From contig VEQP01000014.1 in assembly GCA_018883185.1 (NCBI GenBank), forward strand, positions 1-64,000: 64,000 nucleotides of DNA. Reading direction: 5' to 3'. A program made the translations under genes and the position numbers. How positions within the stretch are numbered: position 1 is the first letter of the stretch; each line of letters starts with the position of its first letter. Positions 43,548 to 53,290 of the stretch are shown in pieces. The notes below the pieces were generated by a model. That model saw only the letters and a program-made list of their open reading frames with translations. It searched no databases and was not told the origin of the DNA. This DNA is from Nevskiaceae bacterium (GTDB lineage: Bacteria > Pseudomonadota > Gammaproteobacteria > Steroidobacterales > Steroidobacteraceae).

Positions 43548-44590
43548 TGAATCCTCTCTTCACGAAACAATCCGGTCGCCAGTTGCACTGGTCGATCCGA
43601 AAACGAGAACAGTACGGCATCGCTCGAGGCCAGATGCCTCACCGTCGCCCAGCTCGGCACGACGAACACGTCGCGTGCGGACCACTCGAGGATCTGCTCG
43701 CCGATCTGACTGCGTCCCTCGCCCTCAACCGGTGTGAACACCGTGGCATCGGTGCTGCGATAAGGACCCGAGGCAAAGCCACGAGGCAATAACTGCATGA
43801 AGGTTCCGATCGTCGGCATCGCGAATCCACCGGTGACCGGGTTGACGAAGCGCATCTTGTATCCGTGGCAGGCATCCGGCTCACCGTTGCGCCGCAGCGT
43901 ATCGAGCGCCTCGCGCGTCCGCGCATAGGGATAGCTGAACACGGGCGAGGTCAGGCCGGTCGGGCGGTGGTCGACGGGAAGCAGGTTCGCGCCAAAGCGC
44001 GCCAGACTATCGCCTGCCGGGCGCAAGACCGGCTGCTCGATCTGGCCGAGTTGCTCCATGAACGACGTATCCAGCGCCTGCACCAAGGGAATGTCCAGCC
44101 CGTCGAGCCAAATCACCGGATCCGGCGTGTCGTTGCCATGATCGTGCCACTCCCACGACGGCGTGATGATGAAATCACCGGGGTACATCGGCGTTCGCTC
44201 GCCGCCCACCGCCGTATAGGCCCCTGTTCCCTCGAGCACGAAGCGCAGGGCGCTCTGCGAGTGCCGATGGCTGCGTGCGCGCTCACCCGGCAATACGAGT
44301 TGCAGCCCTGCGTACAGCGAGGTGGTGATTCTCGACTGTCCCGGAAAGGCGGAATTCTCGAGAACCAGAACACGACGTTCCGCCTCTTCGACCGAGACAA
44401 GACCGCCCGCCTCCATCAACAACGCACGGCAGTCTGCATAACTCCACATCGCTGCCTTCAGCCCGCTACTGGGCTGTCTCGTCACCAGAGCAGCGAGCGA
44501 CAACCACAGCGGCGAGAGCGCACTTCTCGCCAAGCGCTCGTAGAACTCCTTGCGCTTGGCATCATCCTCGGGCGAGATACTGGACATCAT
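43544..44590 (-). CDS. Gentisate 1,2-dioxygenase
   Basis: 348 residues, bicupin. N-terminal cupin iron ligands are in [16 protein letters not shown] and the supporting motif is [13 protein letters not shown]; the second cupin (about 265-340) is degenerate as usual. It cleaves gentisate to maleylpyruvate. Neighbouring hydrolase and hydroxylase genes fit this role. Close relatives act on 1-hydroxy-2-naphthoate or 5-substituted salicylates, which cannot be excluded. Confidence 0.9.
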   Translation of the reverse strand: MMSSISPEDDAKRKEFYERLARSALSPLWLSLAALVTRQPSSGLKAAMWSYADCRALLMEAGGLVSVEEAERRVLVLENSAFPGQSRITTSLYAGLQLVLPGERARSHRHSQSALRFVLEGTGAYTAVGGERTPMYPGDFIITPSWEWHDHGNDTPDPVIWLDGLDIPLVQALDTSFMEQLGQIEQPVLRPAGDSLARFGANLLPVDHRPTGLTSPVFSYPYARTREALDTLRRNGEPDACHGYKMRFVNPVTGGFAMPTIGTFMQLLPRGFASGPYRSTDATVFTPVEGEGRSQIGEQILEWSARDVFVVPSWATVRHLASSDAVLFSFSDRPVQLATGLFREERIQ

Positions 44591-44605
44591 GTATCTCCGT
44601 GCGAC

Positions 44606-45784
44606 TCAGACGAGCTCGACCGCAAGCGGATCGTAGCAATACAACCACTCGCGACGTGAACGAGCGATGTCTTTTCGAGCAAAGGCGTCGCGCATTTCAG
44701 CCGCATCGGTGATGTGGAACAGCTCGCCGTGCTCGGTCGACTCGCGCACGATGCGAGCCGTCCGCGAGGCGCGGTTGCGTTGATAACGATCGAGCGCCGC
44801 AGCGATCGGTTCCGCTCCGCTCAGGCAGCGCGAGAGCACAGCGGCGTCCTCGATCGCCATCACGGCGCCCTGCGCCATGTAAGGCAACGTCGGGTGGATT
44901 GCATCACCCAGCAGCGTGGCCCGCGAGGTGCTCCAGTTGTCATGCGGCAGACGACTGTTCAGCGCCCAGCGGAAGCACTGATCGTGATCCATCGCTTCGA
45001 TTATGGTTTGTACGTCCGGATGCCAGCCGGCGTAGTCCTGCTGCAATTCCGACCAAGGGCGACGCGCCGTCCACGACTCCTCCTCCCACTCGCGTTCATG
45101 GCAACCCACGAAGTTGAGCAAGGAGCCACCGCGCACGTAATAAACGACGGCATGATTCCTCGGGCCGCACCACACGGTAACAACATGAGGCATGATGCCT
45201 GGCGGCAAACGCTCGGTCGGCACGACCACTCGCCATGCCGCTTGGCCGGTATAGACCGGGTTGTCCGCACCGACGATACGCGGACGAATGACGGACTTAA
45301 TGCCATCGGCACCGACCAGTACGTCGCCCGCATATTCGCGGCCATCGTCGAGCTGGATTCGAACTCCGTCATCGCTTTGCACAAAGCCGATGGTCTTCGC
45401 CGATAGGAGAATGCACTCCGGATCGAGTTCCCGAACCCGTGTCGCGAGCATACGGTGCAGGTCGCCTCGATGTACGTGGAAGTACGGTGTGCCGTGTACG
45501 CGCTCGTGCGTGTCATTTTCGTTGAGTGGAACGCGATGCAGAATCTCGCCGGTATCGAAGCGACGAAACTCGTAGGCCAAGGGGCGGACGGCCGACTGCT
45601 CTAGTTGGTTTCTCAGCCCGATCGAGTCCATCACCTTCACGGCATTGGCGCTCAGTTGGATGCCGGCACCCACTTCGCCGAGCTCGGGGGCTTGCTCGAA
45701 AATCCGCACCGTGTGGCCGCGCTGCATCAGACAGGCAGCCGCAGTCAAACCTCCAAGCCCGGCACCGGCGATGAGAACCTTCAT
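44606..45784 (-). CDS. FAD-dependent 3-hydroxybenzoate 6-hydroxylase/salicylate hydroxylase-type monooxygenase
   Basis: 392 residues. FAD motif VLIAGAGLGGLTAAACL, DG motif VGADGIKSVIRP and GD motif LLGDAIHPTLPYMAQGAVMAIEDA are all present; the C-terminus (GELFHITDAAEMRDAF, WLYCYDPLA) resembles 3-hydroxybenzoate 6-hydroxylases. It would feed gentisate to the dioxygenase encoded 15 bases downstream. Exact substrate is inferred. Confidence 0.85.
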   Translation of the reverse strand: MKVLIAGAGLGGLTAAACLMQRGHTVRIFEQAPELGEVGAGIQLSANAVKVMDSIGLRNQLEQSAVRPLAYEFRRFDTGEILHRVPLNENDTHERVHGTPYFHVHRGDLHRMLATRVRELDPECILLSAKTIGFVQSDDGVRIQLDDGREYAGDVLVGADGIKSVIRPRIVGADNPVYTGQAAWRVVVPTERLPPGIMPHVVTVWCGPRNHAVVYYVRGGSLLNFVGCHEREWEEESWTARRPWSELQQDYAGWHPDVQTIIEAMDHDQCFRWALNSRLPHDNWSTSRATLLGDAIHPTLPYMAQGAVMAIEDAAVLSRCLSGAEPIAAALDRYQRNRASRTARIVRESTEHGELFHITDAAEMRDAFARKDIARSRREWLYCYDPLAVELV

Positions 45785-45826
45785 GTCAGCACGCCCTGCG
45801 CGATCGTTTCAGCCATACCGTCGAGT

Positions 45827-46882
45827 TCAGCTCGAAATTAAAGTTTCTTTCCGACGAAGCGCACCGCTGCGCTGCTCGAGCTGCAACATCCGGATTGCGT
45901 TTCCGCTGTAGATCTTTTGCCGACTGGTGCTATCGATCTCCAGCGAATCAAGGATTCGAATAGTGTCTCGGATATACATCGGCCCTTGCTCCGGATCGAA
46001 CGGCGCATCCGATGCAAACAGAAACCGGTCGTCCCCAAAGAATTCGAGCGCGAGCCGCGTCGCACCGGCAGATGTGAACAAGGCGCTGTCGGCGTAAAAC
46101 ATCCGAAAATAGTCGATCGGTCGGTGTTTCAAGCGCTTGAGCAGTGCAAAGTAGTCCTCGTCCGATGTTCTCGTGCCCATCTGATCCCAGCCCGGACCGA
46201 GACGACCTTCGAGCATCGGCGCCAAACCGCCCCCGTGGTGAGTAATAAACTGCAAGGATGGATAGCGGTCCAAAACGCCTGAGAAAGCGAGTCGCGCCAT
46301 AGCGGCGGTGGTCTCGTATGGCCAACCGAGGGTCCACCAGATTTCGTAACGGGACCGCGGCTCGCTCGGATAGTCGCTCACCGCCGCAGTCCGAGTCGGA
46401 TGGATCCAGATCGGTAGCCCGTAGCGCGCCATACGCGCGTACAACGGCTCAAACTCGGGGCCGTCGATGGGTCGACCAGCCGCGTTGGTGTAGATCAAAA
46501 CGCCAACCGCACCCAACGTGTCGATGGCCCTTTCGGCCTCACTGACCATCGTCTCCGCATCGGTGAGGGCCAGAGTGGCGATGAAACCGGGGAAACGCGT
46601 GGGATGCCGATCGCAGATCTCAGCTACGGTGTCGTTGGCGATCCGGGCAAGAGTCGCAGCATCGGCAGGCGTCGCGGCAAGGACCTCGACGGGGGGCGAA
46701 GACAAGGACAGCACCTGATAGTAGTCGTCGAAGGCGTCCATGACCCGCAAGCGGATATCGAGATCCATCAACATCGGCACACCCGTGACCCGCTTCCCCA
46801 TGTCGAGAAATCTCGGCACGTAGCGCTGTACAGCCTCGAAGTAAGGCTTTGGCCAGATATGGTTGAAGATGTCGACTTTCAT
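45827..46882 (-). CDS. Amidohydrolase-family (ACMSD-like) decarboxylase or hydrolase
   Basis: 351 residues from the ATG at 46882. Metal-dependent hydrolase barrel with WIHPTR, FITHHGGGLAP and FASDAPFD matching later metal ligands. The first HxH motif reads DIFNHIWP, so the first His is Phe (F6) and only H8 is kept. ACMSD/gamma-resorcylate decarboxylases share this fold. As first gene of the operon it may make or remove a carboxyl group on the aromatic substrate; this is inference. Confidence 0.8.
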   Translation of the reverse strand: MKVDIFNHIWPKPYFEAVQRYVPRFLDMGKRVTGVPMLMDLDIRLRVMDAFDDYYQVLSLSSPPVEVLAATPADAATLARIANDTVAEICDRHPTRFPGFIATLALTDAETMVSEAERAIDTLGAVGVLIYTNAAGRPIDGPEFEPLYARMARYGLPIWIHPTRTAAVSDYPSEPRSRYEIWWTLGWPYETTAAMARLAFSGVLDRYPSLQFITHHGGGLAPMLEGRLGPGWDQMGTRTSDEDYFALLKRLKHRPIDYFRMFYADSALFTSAGATRLALEFFGDDRFLFASDAPFDPEQGPMYIRDTIRILDSLEIDSTSRQKIYSGNAIRMLQLEQRSGALRRKETLISS

Positions 46883-47092
46883 GCTCGCTACGCCCTGAGT
46901 GAGCCCGTGATGGATCAATGGTTCATCATCACCCAAAGGCGTTGTACCCAGTCGCCGAGGAGACGGCTGACACCCGGTTTCGCAAATCAATCGCCCGATT
47001 CTGTAAATCGCCGTTTAGCGGCAGAACCCGTCGTCAGGCCATCGGTCAGTCGGTGATTGAAATACGGTAGGTAGCACTGCATTCTGCGCGGC

Positions 47093-48205
47093 ATGACCCG
47101 AGCCAGCGCCGCGCGACCCACTGCACCGATCGACAACCACGCCGACGGATTCATTCGTACGTTGCTTGCCGGATCCGATGGCCGACTGTCACAAGCATTC
47201 GAAAACGCCTGGACGTCCCCGTACACCTCAAGGGTTGAAGCCAATGCTGAGCGCGGCGTGACGCGCTTTCTGGTCGACCGGAATCTTCCCAATTCAACGG
47301 GACGCTACGAACTATTCACGATCCGCGATCAGATTCGGGTCGTGATTGAGGATCTGCAAAATGCAGGGCCGCGTGCCGAGCGGGCGCCGGGCGAAAATCT
47401 CATCTCTTTCCGAATACAGTTGGCAGGGGAATTTGTTGCGGGAATCGGTGGCAGCGATCCCGTGCATTTTCACTGCCCACACCTCGGTGCGAGGTTCCAG
47501 CCGCGAGGAACATCGCTGCGCTTGTTCTTTCCCGCCGCGCCCCTCGCACGCTCCGTCACGCTGTTCTGCTCGCCGCAGTTCCTGCTTGGCAACCTGGTCA
47601 CCGAACGCGACACCCTCCCGTTGCAGGCCATGCGCTTGCTGACCGCCTCGGCACCCGACTTCAGTTTCTGTCGGCTCACGGTCACCGCCGAAATCATCGA
47701 GTGTGCGCAGGCATTGCTGCATAACCCGATCAGCGGTCTGCTTCGCCTGCCGTATGCCGAGGCCAAGACGCTCGAACTGCTGACGCTATGTGTGGCTGCT
47801 TTCAGCCGGCTCGAGGAGTCTGCGGTGCAGCAGTTTTCCGAAACGGACGTCGGCCGCTTCCATCGGGCACGGGAAATTTTGGCGACCAAGTTCAGTCCGC
47901 CACCGACGATCGCTTCGCTGGCGCGAGAACTCGCCATCAACGAAACCAAGCTGAAGAGCGGCTTCAAAGCGCTATTCGGACACACCGTCTTTGAGTACGG
48001 TCACGAGTGCCGCATGCAGCATGCTCTGCACCTGCTTCGAGACAAACGCATTCGCATAAGCAAGGTCGCTGAGGCCGTCGGTTACCAACATCAAGGCACG
48101 TTTGCCTCCGCTTTTAAGGCGCACTTCGGTATCCGCCCGAAAGACGTCCGTCACCCGCCGGAACCCGAAGTCGCGCGCTCGATCAGGCAAGCAGAGCGCG
48201 GGTGA
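47093..48205 (+). CDS. AraC-family transcriptional regulator
   Basis: 370 residues. The C-terminal 100 residues contain both AraC helix-turn-helix motifs (IASLARELAINETKLKSGFKALFG and ISKVAEAVGYQHQGTFASAFKAHFGIRPKDVR), of the PchR-like flavour. The N-terminal 260 residues are a ligand domain of unknown kind. It is divergent from the gentisate operon (210-base spacer) and convergent with the TonB receptor gene; either could be its target. Confidence 0.9.
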   Translation: MTRASAARPTAPIDNHADGFIRTLLAGSDGRLSQAFENAWTSPYTSRVEANAERGVTRFLVDRNLPNSTGRYELFTIRDQIRVVIEDLQNAGPRAERAPGENLISFRIQLAGEFVAGIGGSDPVHFHCPHLGARFQPRGTSLRLFFPAAPLARSVTLFCSPQFLLGNLVTERDTLPLQAMRLLTASAPDFSFCRLTVTAEIIECAQALLHNPISGLLRLPYAEAKTLELLTLCVAAFSRLEESAVQQFSETDVGRFHRAREILATKFSPPPTIASLARELAINETKLKSGFKALFGHTVFEYGHECRMQHALHLLRDKRIRISKVAEAVGYQHQGTFASAFKAHFGIRPKDVRHPPEPEVARSIRQAERG

Positions 48206-48206
48206 C

Positions 48207-48234
48207 AAAAAACGACCCCGCATACGCGGGGTCG
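48207..48234 (-). terminator. Intrinsic terminator of the TonB receptor gene
   Basis: A perfect 9-base-pair stem (CGACCCCGC at 48213-48221, GCGGGGTCG at 48226-48234, ATAC loop) is followed in the leftward direction by six T residues (A6 at 48207-48212 on the plus strand). It starts 17 bases past the receptor stop. Confidence 0.9.
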
Positions 48235-48251
48235 CCGGTCTGAAATCGAGT

Positions 48252-50558
48252 TCAGAAGCCGATGCGGAACTGCAAAGTTATCTCGCGAGGTCTGTCGGTC
48301 TGGGCAAACTTGGATTGACCAGCCGACGGGGCATTCGCAATCCAATGCGAGGTCAACTCATTCGACAAGTTACGCCCGGACAGCCCGACATCCCAAGAGC
48401 CGTCCTCAGCAGCGAAACCCAAGCGCGCGTCGTATTTTTCGTAACCGGCCTGCGCGGTGAACGGATCGGCGTCAAAGTTGGTGTTGAACTTGTCGGTGTA
48501 GAAAACCGAGGCCATCGCCCGCAGTTGCACCGCGTCACCGAACCAAGTCATACCGGTCGGGTAGCGGAAGTCGACTGCGAAGGTTCCCGATAAATCGGGT
48601 GCAAACGAGGTGGATTTGCCCGATAGATCCTGACCGAATACGGGGGCGCCACCGACAGTGCCGATTTGCACGCAACCTTGAGCGACGGTCTGTGCGGGAT
48701 TTTGCCAGCACTGCGCTTTCTCGAATGACAAATATGAAGAATCGAGCTTGGTCAGTGCCAAAGACAAAGTGACGTAATCGTTGGCCTGGAGCGCCGCGTC
48801 GATTTCGATACCTTGCGAGCGAGCCTTACCGGCGTTAAGCACGCGGAAGTTAGCAGTCAGGGTGTCGAGCTGCGTAACCTGCAGATTGTTGTAATCGCCT
48901 CGGAACGCAGCGAAGTTGATCCGGGCCCGATCATCAAGCAGGGACAGCTTGCCGCCCACTTCAGCGTACTCGACTGTCTCCGGACGGAACTGCAGGTCCG
49001 CCAAAACGGACGTATTGACGTCGAGATCGATACCGCCGGCCTTGAACCCTTCACGGTAAGAGGCGTACCACAGCATGCCCGCAGACGGTCGCCATTCAAG
49101 CGTAAGCGCCGGATCCGTGCTCGAATCCTTGCGCGACAGTGTCAGCGGAAGGAATGGCAGTGCGGGACCGATGCGAGTTTTGACCGTGGGCGTCACCTGC
49201 CAGAGATCGACACTCATGTTGCCGGTCTTCTCGACCTTCGAGTAACGGACGCCTAGCCGCGCCGTCAGCGCATCGGTGAATTCGTAAGCTAGTTCGGCGA
49301 ACGCAGACTCCGTCGTGGCCGTCTGCGATTGGCGGCTGTCCGTAGCCATAGCCATCGGTGCCGTCAGTATCTGACGGCTGGCGCCGGAATTTCGTTGCTC
49401 GTCACGATACACGCCGGCGAGCCAAGACAGGGCGCCGTCACCCTTGGAGACGGCGCGCAACTCCTGGCTGTCGAGCTTGACGTTCTGCGTACCCTCGAGA
49501 ACGTTACGCTGCAACACGTTGTGATCAGGTTTGAGCGCGGTGAAATTGTCCTGCTCATAGTGGCCCATGATCAGCGAAACATCGGCAGGCTCCGTCGCCC
49601 AATCGAGACGCACCAGCGCATTGTCGAGGGTCAATTCCTGGTTCTCCGGACCACCGTTGCGGCCTGACAGGAACGGATCCGCAGCCGGCTGGAATGACGC
49701 CGGGTTGTAGCGGACGGCACGTTTGAGATCGAACACGCAATCCTCGACGGTGGGATCGCGCGGTGCGGTCGGCAGGCAGTTCATAAGCTGCGTGAAACGA
49801 CCGTTCTGCTCGTAGCGTAGCGATTCGTATTTCGCGAACACGGTCAACGAGTCGGACAAGTCTGCTTCGATACTCAGTCGCCCGGCCATATCTTTGATGG
49901 CCGGGTTCTTTTTGCCGGTTCCAAGGTTGTCCATGTAGCCGGTCATCTCGGTATTCTTCACCGCGAGCCGTGCACGAACCCTATCGCTCAGCGGCCCGGA
50001 AATGCTCGCGGCAAGGGCTCGCTCCTCGGCCTCGAATTCATAGCTGGCATTGAGATTGGCTGAAAACTCTTTGGTCGGTCGCGCGCCGACGATGGCGATT
50101 GCGCCGGCAATCGCATTCTTGCCGAGGTAGGTGGGCTGTGGCCCCTTGAGGATTTCGATCTGCGCCACATCGAGAAAGGCGAGGCGCTGGGACTGGGCAT
50201 TGCCGAACCAGACGCCATCAATGTAGATCGGAGCCGACTGATCAAACCCGCTGGCGAAGCCCGAACCGATGCCCCGGATGAACAAGGCGTCGTTTGCGCC
50301 GCCCTGACCGATATGGACCGCCGGCATTTCGACGTCATCGAAACGCTTGATCGCCATGTTTTCCAGCTGCTCAGCGGTCACCGCGGCGACAGCCAGCGAC
50401 ACATCCTGCAGGTTGGCGTCGCGCTTGGTAGCCGTAATGATGATTTCCTCGAGCCCTTGTTGTTGCGCCGAAGCGACGCCGCTCGACAACAAGGTGAGGC
50501 CGACCGCCAGCGCAAGCGCCCTCGCGGAACAAATTGGTTTTTCGGACGACGTCAGCAT
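48252..50558 (-). CDS. TonB-dependent outer-membrane receptor
   Basis: 768 residues from the ATG at 50558 (purine run GGGGGGGAA upstream). Signal peptide ends near GVASAQ; the TonB-box-like segment LEEIIITATKR leads into a plug domain (VHIGQGGANDALFIRGIGSG, IEILKGPQPTYLGKNAIAGAI) and a 22-strand barrel closing in aromatic QTDRPREITLQFRIGF. Type as in caulobacters/sphingomonads; the substrate may be an aromatic or ester compound of the neighbouring catabolic genes rather than a siderophore. Confidence 0.92.
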   Translation of the reverse strand: MLTSSEKPICSARALALAVGLTLLSSGVASAQQQGLEEIIITATKRDANLQDVSLAVAAVTAEQLENMAIKRFDDVEMPAVHIGQGGANDALFIRGIGSGFASGFDQSAPIYIDGVWFGNAQSQRLAFLDVAQIEILKGPQPTYLGKNAIAGAIAIVGARPTKEFSANLNASYEFEAEERALAASISGPLSDRVRARLAVKNTEMTGYMDNLGTGKKNPAIKDMAGRLSIEADLSDSLTVFAKYESLRYEQNGRFTQLMNCLPTAPRDPTVEDCVFDLKRAVRYNPASFQPAADPFLSGRNGGPENQELTLDNALVRLDWATEPADVSLIMGHYEQDNFTALKPDHNVLQRNVLEGTQNVKLDSQELRAVSKGDGALSWLAGVYRDEQRNSGASRQILTAPMAMATDSRQSQTATTESAFAELAYEFTDALTARLGVRYSKVEKTGNMSVDLWQVTPTVKTRIGPALPFLPLTLSRKDSSTDPALTLEWRPSAGMLWYASYREGFKAGGIDLDVNTSVLADLQFRPETVEYAEVGGKLSLLDDRARINFAAFRGDYNNLQVTQLDTLTANFRVLNAGKARSQGIEIDAALQANDYVTLSLALTKLDSSYLSFEKAQCWQNPAQTVAQGCVQIGTVGGAPVFGQDLSGKSTSFAPDLSGTFAVDFRYPTGMTWFGDAVQLRAMASVFYTDKFNTNFDADPFTAQAGYEKYDARLGFAAEDGSWDVGLSGRNLSNELTSHWIANAPSAGQSKFAQTDRPREITLQFRIGF

Positions 50559-50738
50559 GGCAGTTCCCCCCCAACAATCGGGACGTGTAGACGGTATCAA
50601 GCATTTGTACACAGGCCGACGCCCTGCCGGTTTCATGGAATTGGCCAGATTCTTTCGCCTTCCGACGGAAATGCTGCCGAAGGAAAGCCTAAACCGCGGC
50701 TCTGACCTCGAAATCTGTAGGGCGCCTCAACAATCAAC

Positions 50739-51611
50739 TTACGACACCACCTGGGTAGCAGGAATTGCCTCCAACTCTGCGAGGCTGGGAACGAACAAGT
50801 CCGGGGTGAGTTCGTGATCGTCTACTCCAGACGGAGCGTATTTTGATAAATCCTCGATTCCATGCGCTCGGAGCACTTCATCGTCGATCAGAAACCTGCC
50901 GTTTACCGAGGCCGGATCGCTACTGAGAATCCACCATGCTGCATCGGCCATGATCTCGGGCGAGCGAAGATTACCGACGTCCATGCGGCGACGTATCTCC
51001 CGCATCGCTGCGGTATCGATGGCAGTTCGCGGCCACAAGGCATTAACGGCTATGCGGCCATTAAACTCAGCCGCCGCCCCGAGAACCAGCAAACTCATCC
51101 CATACTTGGTGATGCTGTACGGAGCATGCGGCGCGAACCACCGCGTCTCAACACTCAGCGGCGGAGAAATGGACAGTACGTGGGCGTGATCGGATCGGAG
51201 CAAATGAGGCAGAGCGTGCTGCAGGGTTATGAGACTGCCTCGAACATTCACGGCGTGCATCAAATCGAATCGATCAAGCGGAGTTCCGGCGATATTTGCG
51301 AGTCTCACAGCACTGGCATTGTTGACAAGTATGTCTATGCCGCCGAATTCGTTGACAGTCTTACCAATGGCTTTTGCGACCTGATCTTCGTCTCGAACAT
51401 CGCATACCAATGGCAGCGCACGACCCCCCTGCGCGACGATCTCCGCAGCCGCCGTATGGATCGTCCCCGGCAAGGCGCGGTGCGGTGTATCCGTCTTTGC
51501 GGCGATCGCTATGTTCGCACCATCCTTTGCCGCGCGACGCGCGATAGCAAGGCCGATACCCCGCGAAGCTCCAGTGATGAATAATGTTCGGCCTTGCAGC
51601 GTCCGTCTCAT
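50739..51611 (-). CDS. Short-chain dehydrogenase/reductase (HSDL2-like)
   Basis: 290 residues from the ATG at 51611, overlapping the upstream hydrolase stop. Cofactor motif ITGASRGIGLAIARR, NNASA and active-site YSITK (after SISPPLSVETRWFAPHAP) are intact. The sequence resembles the SDR half of HSDL2 proteins without their SCP2 domain. Probably acts on a hydrophobic alcohol or ketone; substrate unknown. Confidence 0.87.
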   Translation of the reverse strand: MRRTLQGRTLFITGASRGIGLAIARRAAKDGANIAIAAKTDTPHRALPGTIHTAAAEIVAQGGRALPLVCDVRDEDQVAKAIGKTVNEFGGIDILVNNASAVRLANIAGTPLDRFDLMHAVNVRGSLITLQHALPHLLRSDHAHVLSISPPLSVETRWFAPHAPYSITKYGMSLLVLGAAAEFNGRIAVNALWPRTAIDTAAMREIRRRMDVGNLRSPEIMADAAWWILSSDPASVNGRFLIDDEVLRAHGIEDLSKYAPSGVDDHELTPDLFVPSLAELEAIPATQVVS

Positions 51612-53131
51612 CGCCGTGGCTTCCCTGCTGCATCGATCGCCCAATCGGTCTTTGGCAAGCTCTCTACGCACCGGGTATCGAGGGGCGCTTTGGTATCGGT
51701 GTAAAAACTGCGCATCAACTCCGCGGCGCAGTCCAGTTGACGAAGCAGAACGAAATGCGTGGTCTTCGGGAACACGACGGTCCGGACGTCATGCATCGAC
51801 TGAGCCACCTGATCGCTCCAGGTCTTGGGAGTAGTCAGGTCGAGCTGTCCGACGAGCATCAACGCCGGAACAGTCGACTTTGGTACGACCAACGTTTCGG
51901 CAGCGCTTCGCTCGAAGCCCATGCGCGTACAAAAAATGGACCAATCCCAGGACTCACCGTCGACCATGCGAACACCTCGACGCACGGCATCCGGGACAAC
52001 GCGTCGCGCGGGAGTTTGTCGATCGGGATCTTTGGCTCGCGGATGTTCGTCACGGCATACGGAACTTGGCCACGTGAATGCCGGATCCTTGCCACCGCTA
52101 CCTTGAGGCTCATCCGCGAGACGAAGGCTCGCCCAGACACGATGATCGCCGCTGGCGCTGCGCGCAACCGCGAGCGGGATGCGTCCGCGTCGGTCCGGGT
52201 CTGTCATCGCATAGCGGATCAGCGCCAGATACTCCGCATTAGAGACGATTTCCTTACCGATACGGCGGGGTCGTTGCTCCAGTTCTGTGGCGACGCTACC
52301 CAACTGCTGCTCGAACGACGGAAACGCGCTGTGACAAATTACAGATGCCGCGCATTCATCGATGAGGTCCAGCAAGGGATCAAGCAGGAATGAATCGGCG
52401 AACGCGTTCGATTCAATTCCCGACATACCGTCGAGTACGATGCCACCGATTCCGGCCGAATCGATCCCCAGCAGACGCTGCGCGATGGTCGTGCCGTAGG
52501 ACACCCCGTAGACGTTCCAGCGCGATATGCCGAGCGCGACCCGCAAATCACTCAGGTCCTCGGCAGCCTCGTAAGGGCCGTAAAGGTTGACGTTCAGCCG
52601 CTCCTCGAGATGCTTGCGGCAAGCGGCAACCTTAACGGGGTCAGCACCGGGCACAGCGGCGTCCAACCCCTCGGCGTACTCGGGGCAGGACATATCCGGT
52701 CGCCCCCACGGTGTCGAACCACGATGATCTACAAAGATGACCGTATCGTGTTGCGAAAGATGAGTTGCCAGACGCGACTGGCGCCGCAGCATCTTCAAGC
52801 TGGAACCGTTACCACCCATAACGAACAACAGCGGCTCACGCCCCGTATCTGCTTTTTCGGCTTGTACCACCACGAAATCGATAGCGACGGTGCGCCCGCC
52901 GGGTAGACGCCTGTCTTCGGGTACGATGAGGCGTCCACAACTTGTGCGCTCGGCGATGGCCGGGGCGATCACGATGGGGCAAGTAGACGGCTCAACTGCG
53001 CGACGCGGGATCTCAGGCGCGATCGCGCCGAGCACAGTTGTCGTGAAACACAATATCAAAGCCACGGCAGCGAACGCGGCCACAGCGACGCGAACGCCGG
53101 CAGGGCGTGCGCTGTCTAATTTGCGCATCAT
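51608..53131 (-). CDS. Secreted alpha/beta hydrolase, TAP/proline-iminopeptidase-like
   Basis: 507 residues with an N-terminal signal/anchor (VAVAAFAAVALILCFTTTV). Catalytic triad: Ser in VYGVSYGTTIA, Asp in LVGQLDLTTP and His in KTTHFVLL; the oxyanion strand is LLFVMGGNG. Paired Cys residues (TCPIV..TSCGRL, SCPEY, VICH) suggest disulfides and a periplasmic location. It belongs to the tripeptidyl-aminopeptidase/esterase family; it could release an aromatic acid from an ester or peptide. Coupled to the SDR gene. Confidence 0.85.
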   Translation of the reverse strand: MMRKLDSARPAGVRVAVAAFAAVALILCFTTTVLGAIAPEIPRRAVEPSTCPIVIAPAIAERTSCGRLIVPEDRRLPGGRTVAIDFVVVQAEKADTGREPLLFVMGGNGSSLKMLRRQSRLATHLSQHDTVIFVDHRGSTPWGRPDMSCPEYAEGLDAAVPGADPVKVAACRKHLEERLNVNLYGPYEAAEDLSDLRVALGISRWNVYGVSYGTTIAQRLLGIDSAGIGGIVLDGMSGIESNAFADSFLLDPLLDLIDECAASVICHSAFPSFEQQLGSVATELEQRPRRIGKEIVSNAEYLALIRYAMTDPDRRGRIPLAVARSASGDHRVWASLRLADEPQGSGGKDPAFTWPSSVCRDEHPRAKDPDRQTPARRVVPDAVRRGVRMVDGESWDWSIFCTRMGFERSAAETLVVPKSTVPALMLVGQLDLTTPKTWSDQVAQSMHDVRTVVFPKTTHFVLLRQLDCAAELMRSFYTDTKAPLDTRCVESLPKTDWAIDAAGKPRR

Positions 53132-53290
53132 AAGATCCTCATACTCGCTAGATATCCCCAGTCCCGAATGACCTTGCCATCGGGGAGCAGCCCGCGAAAG
53201 GGACGCCGATCAAAAGACGTCGGATCGCTGCCAACTTCGGTCGTGCTGCACCAGTCGCTCGACGGGCTTCGCTAATCCCGCTTGGGCTTG

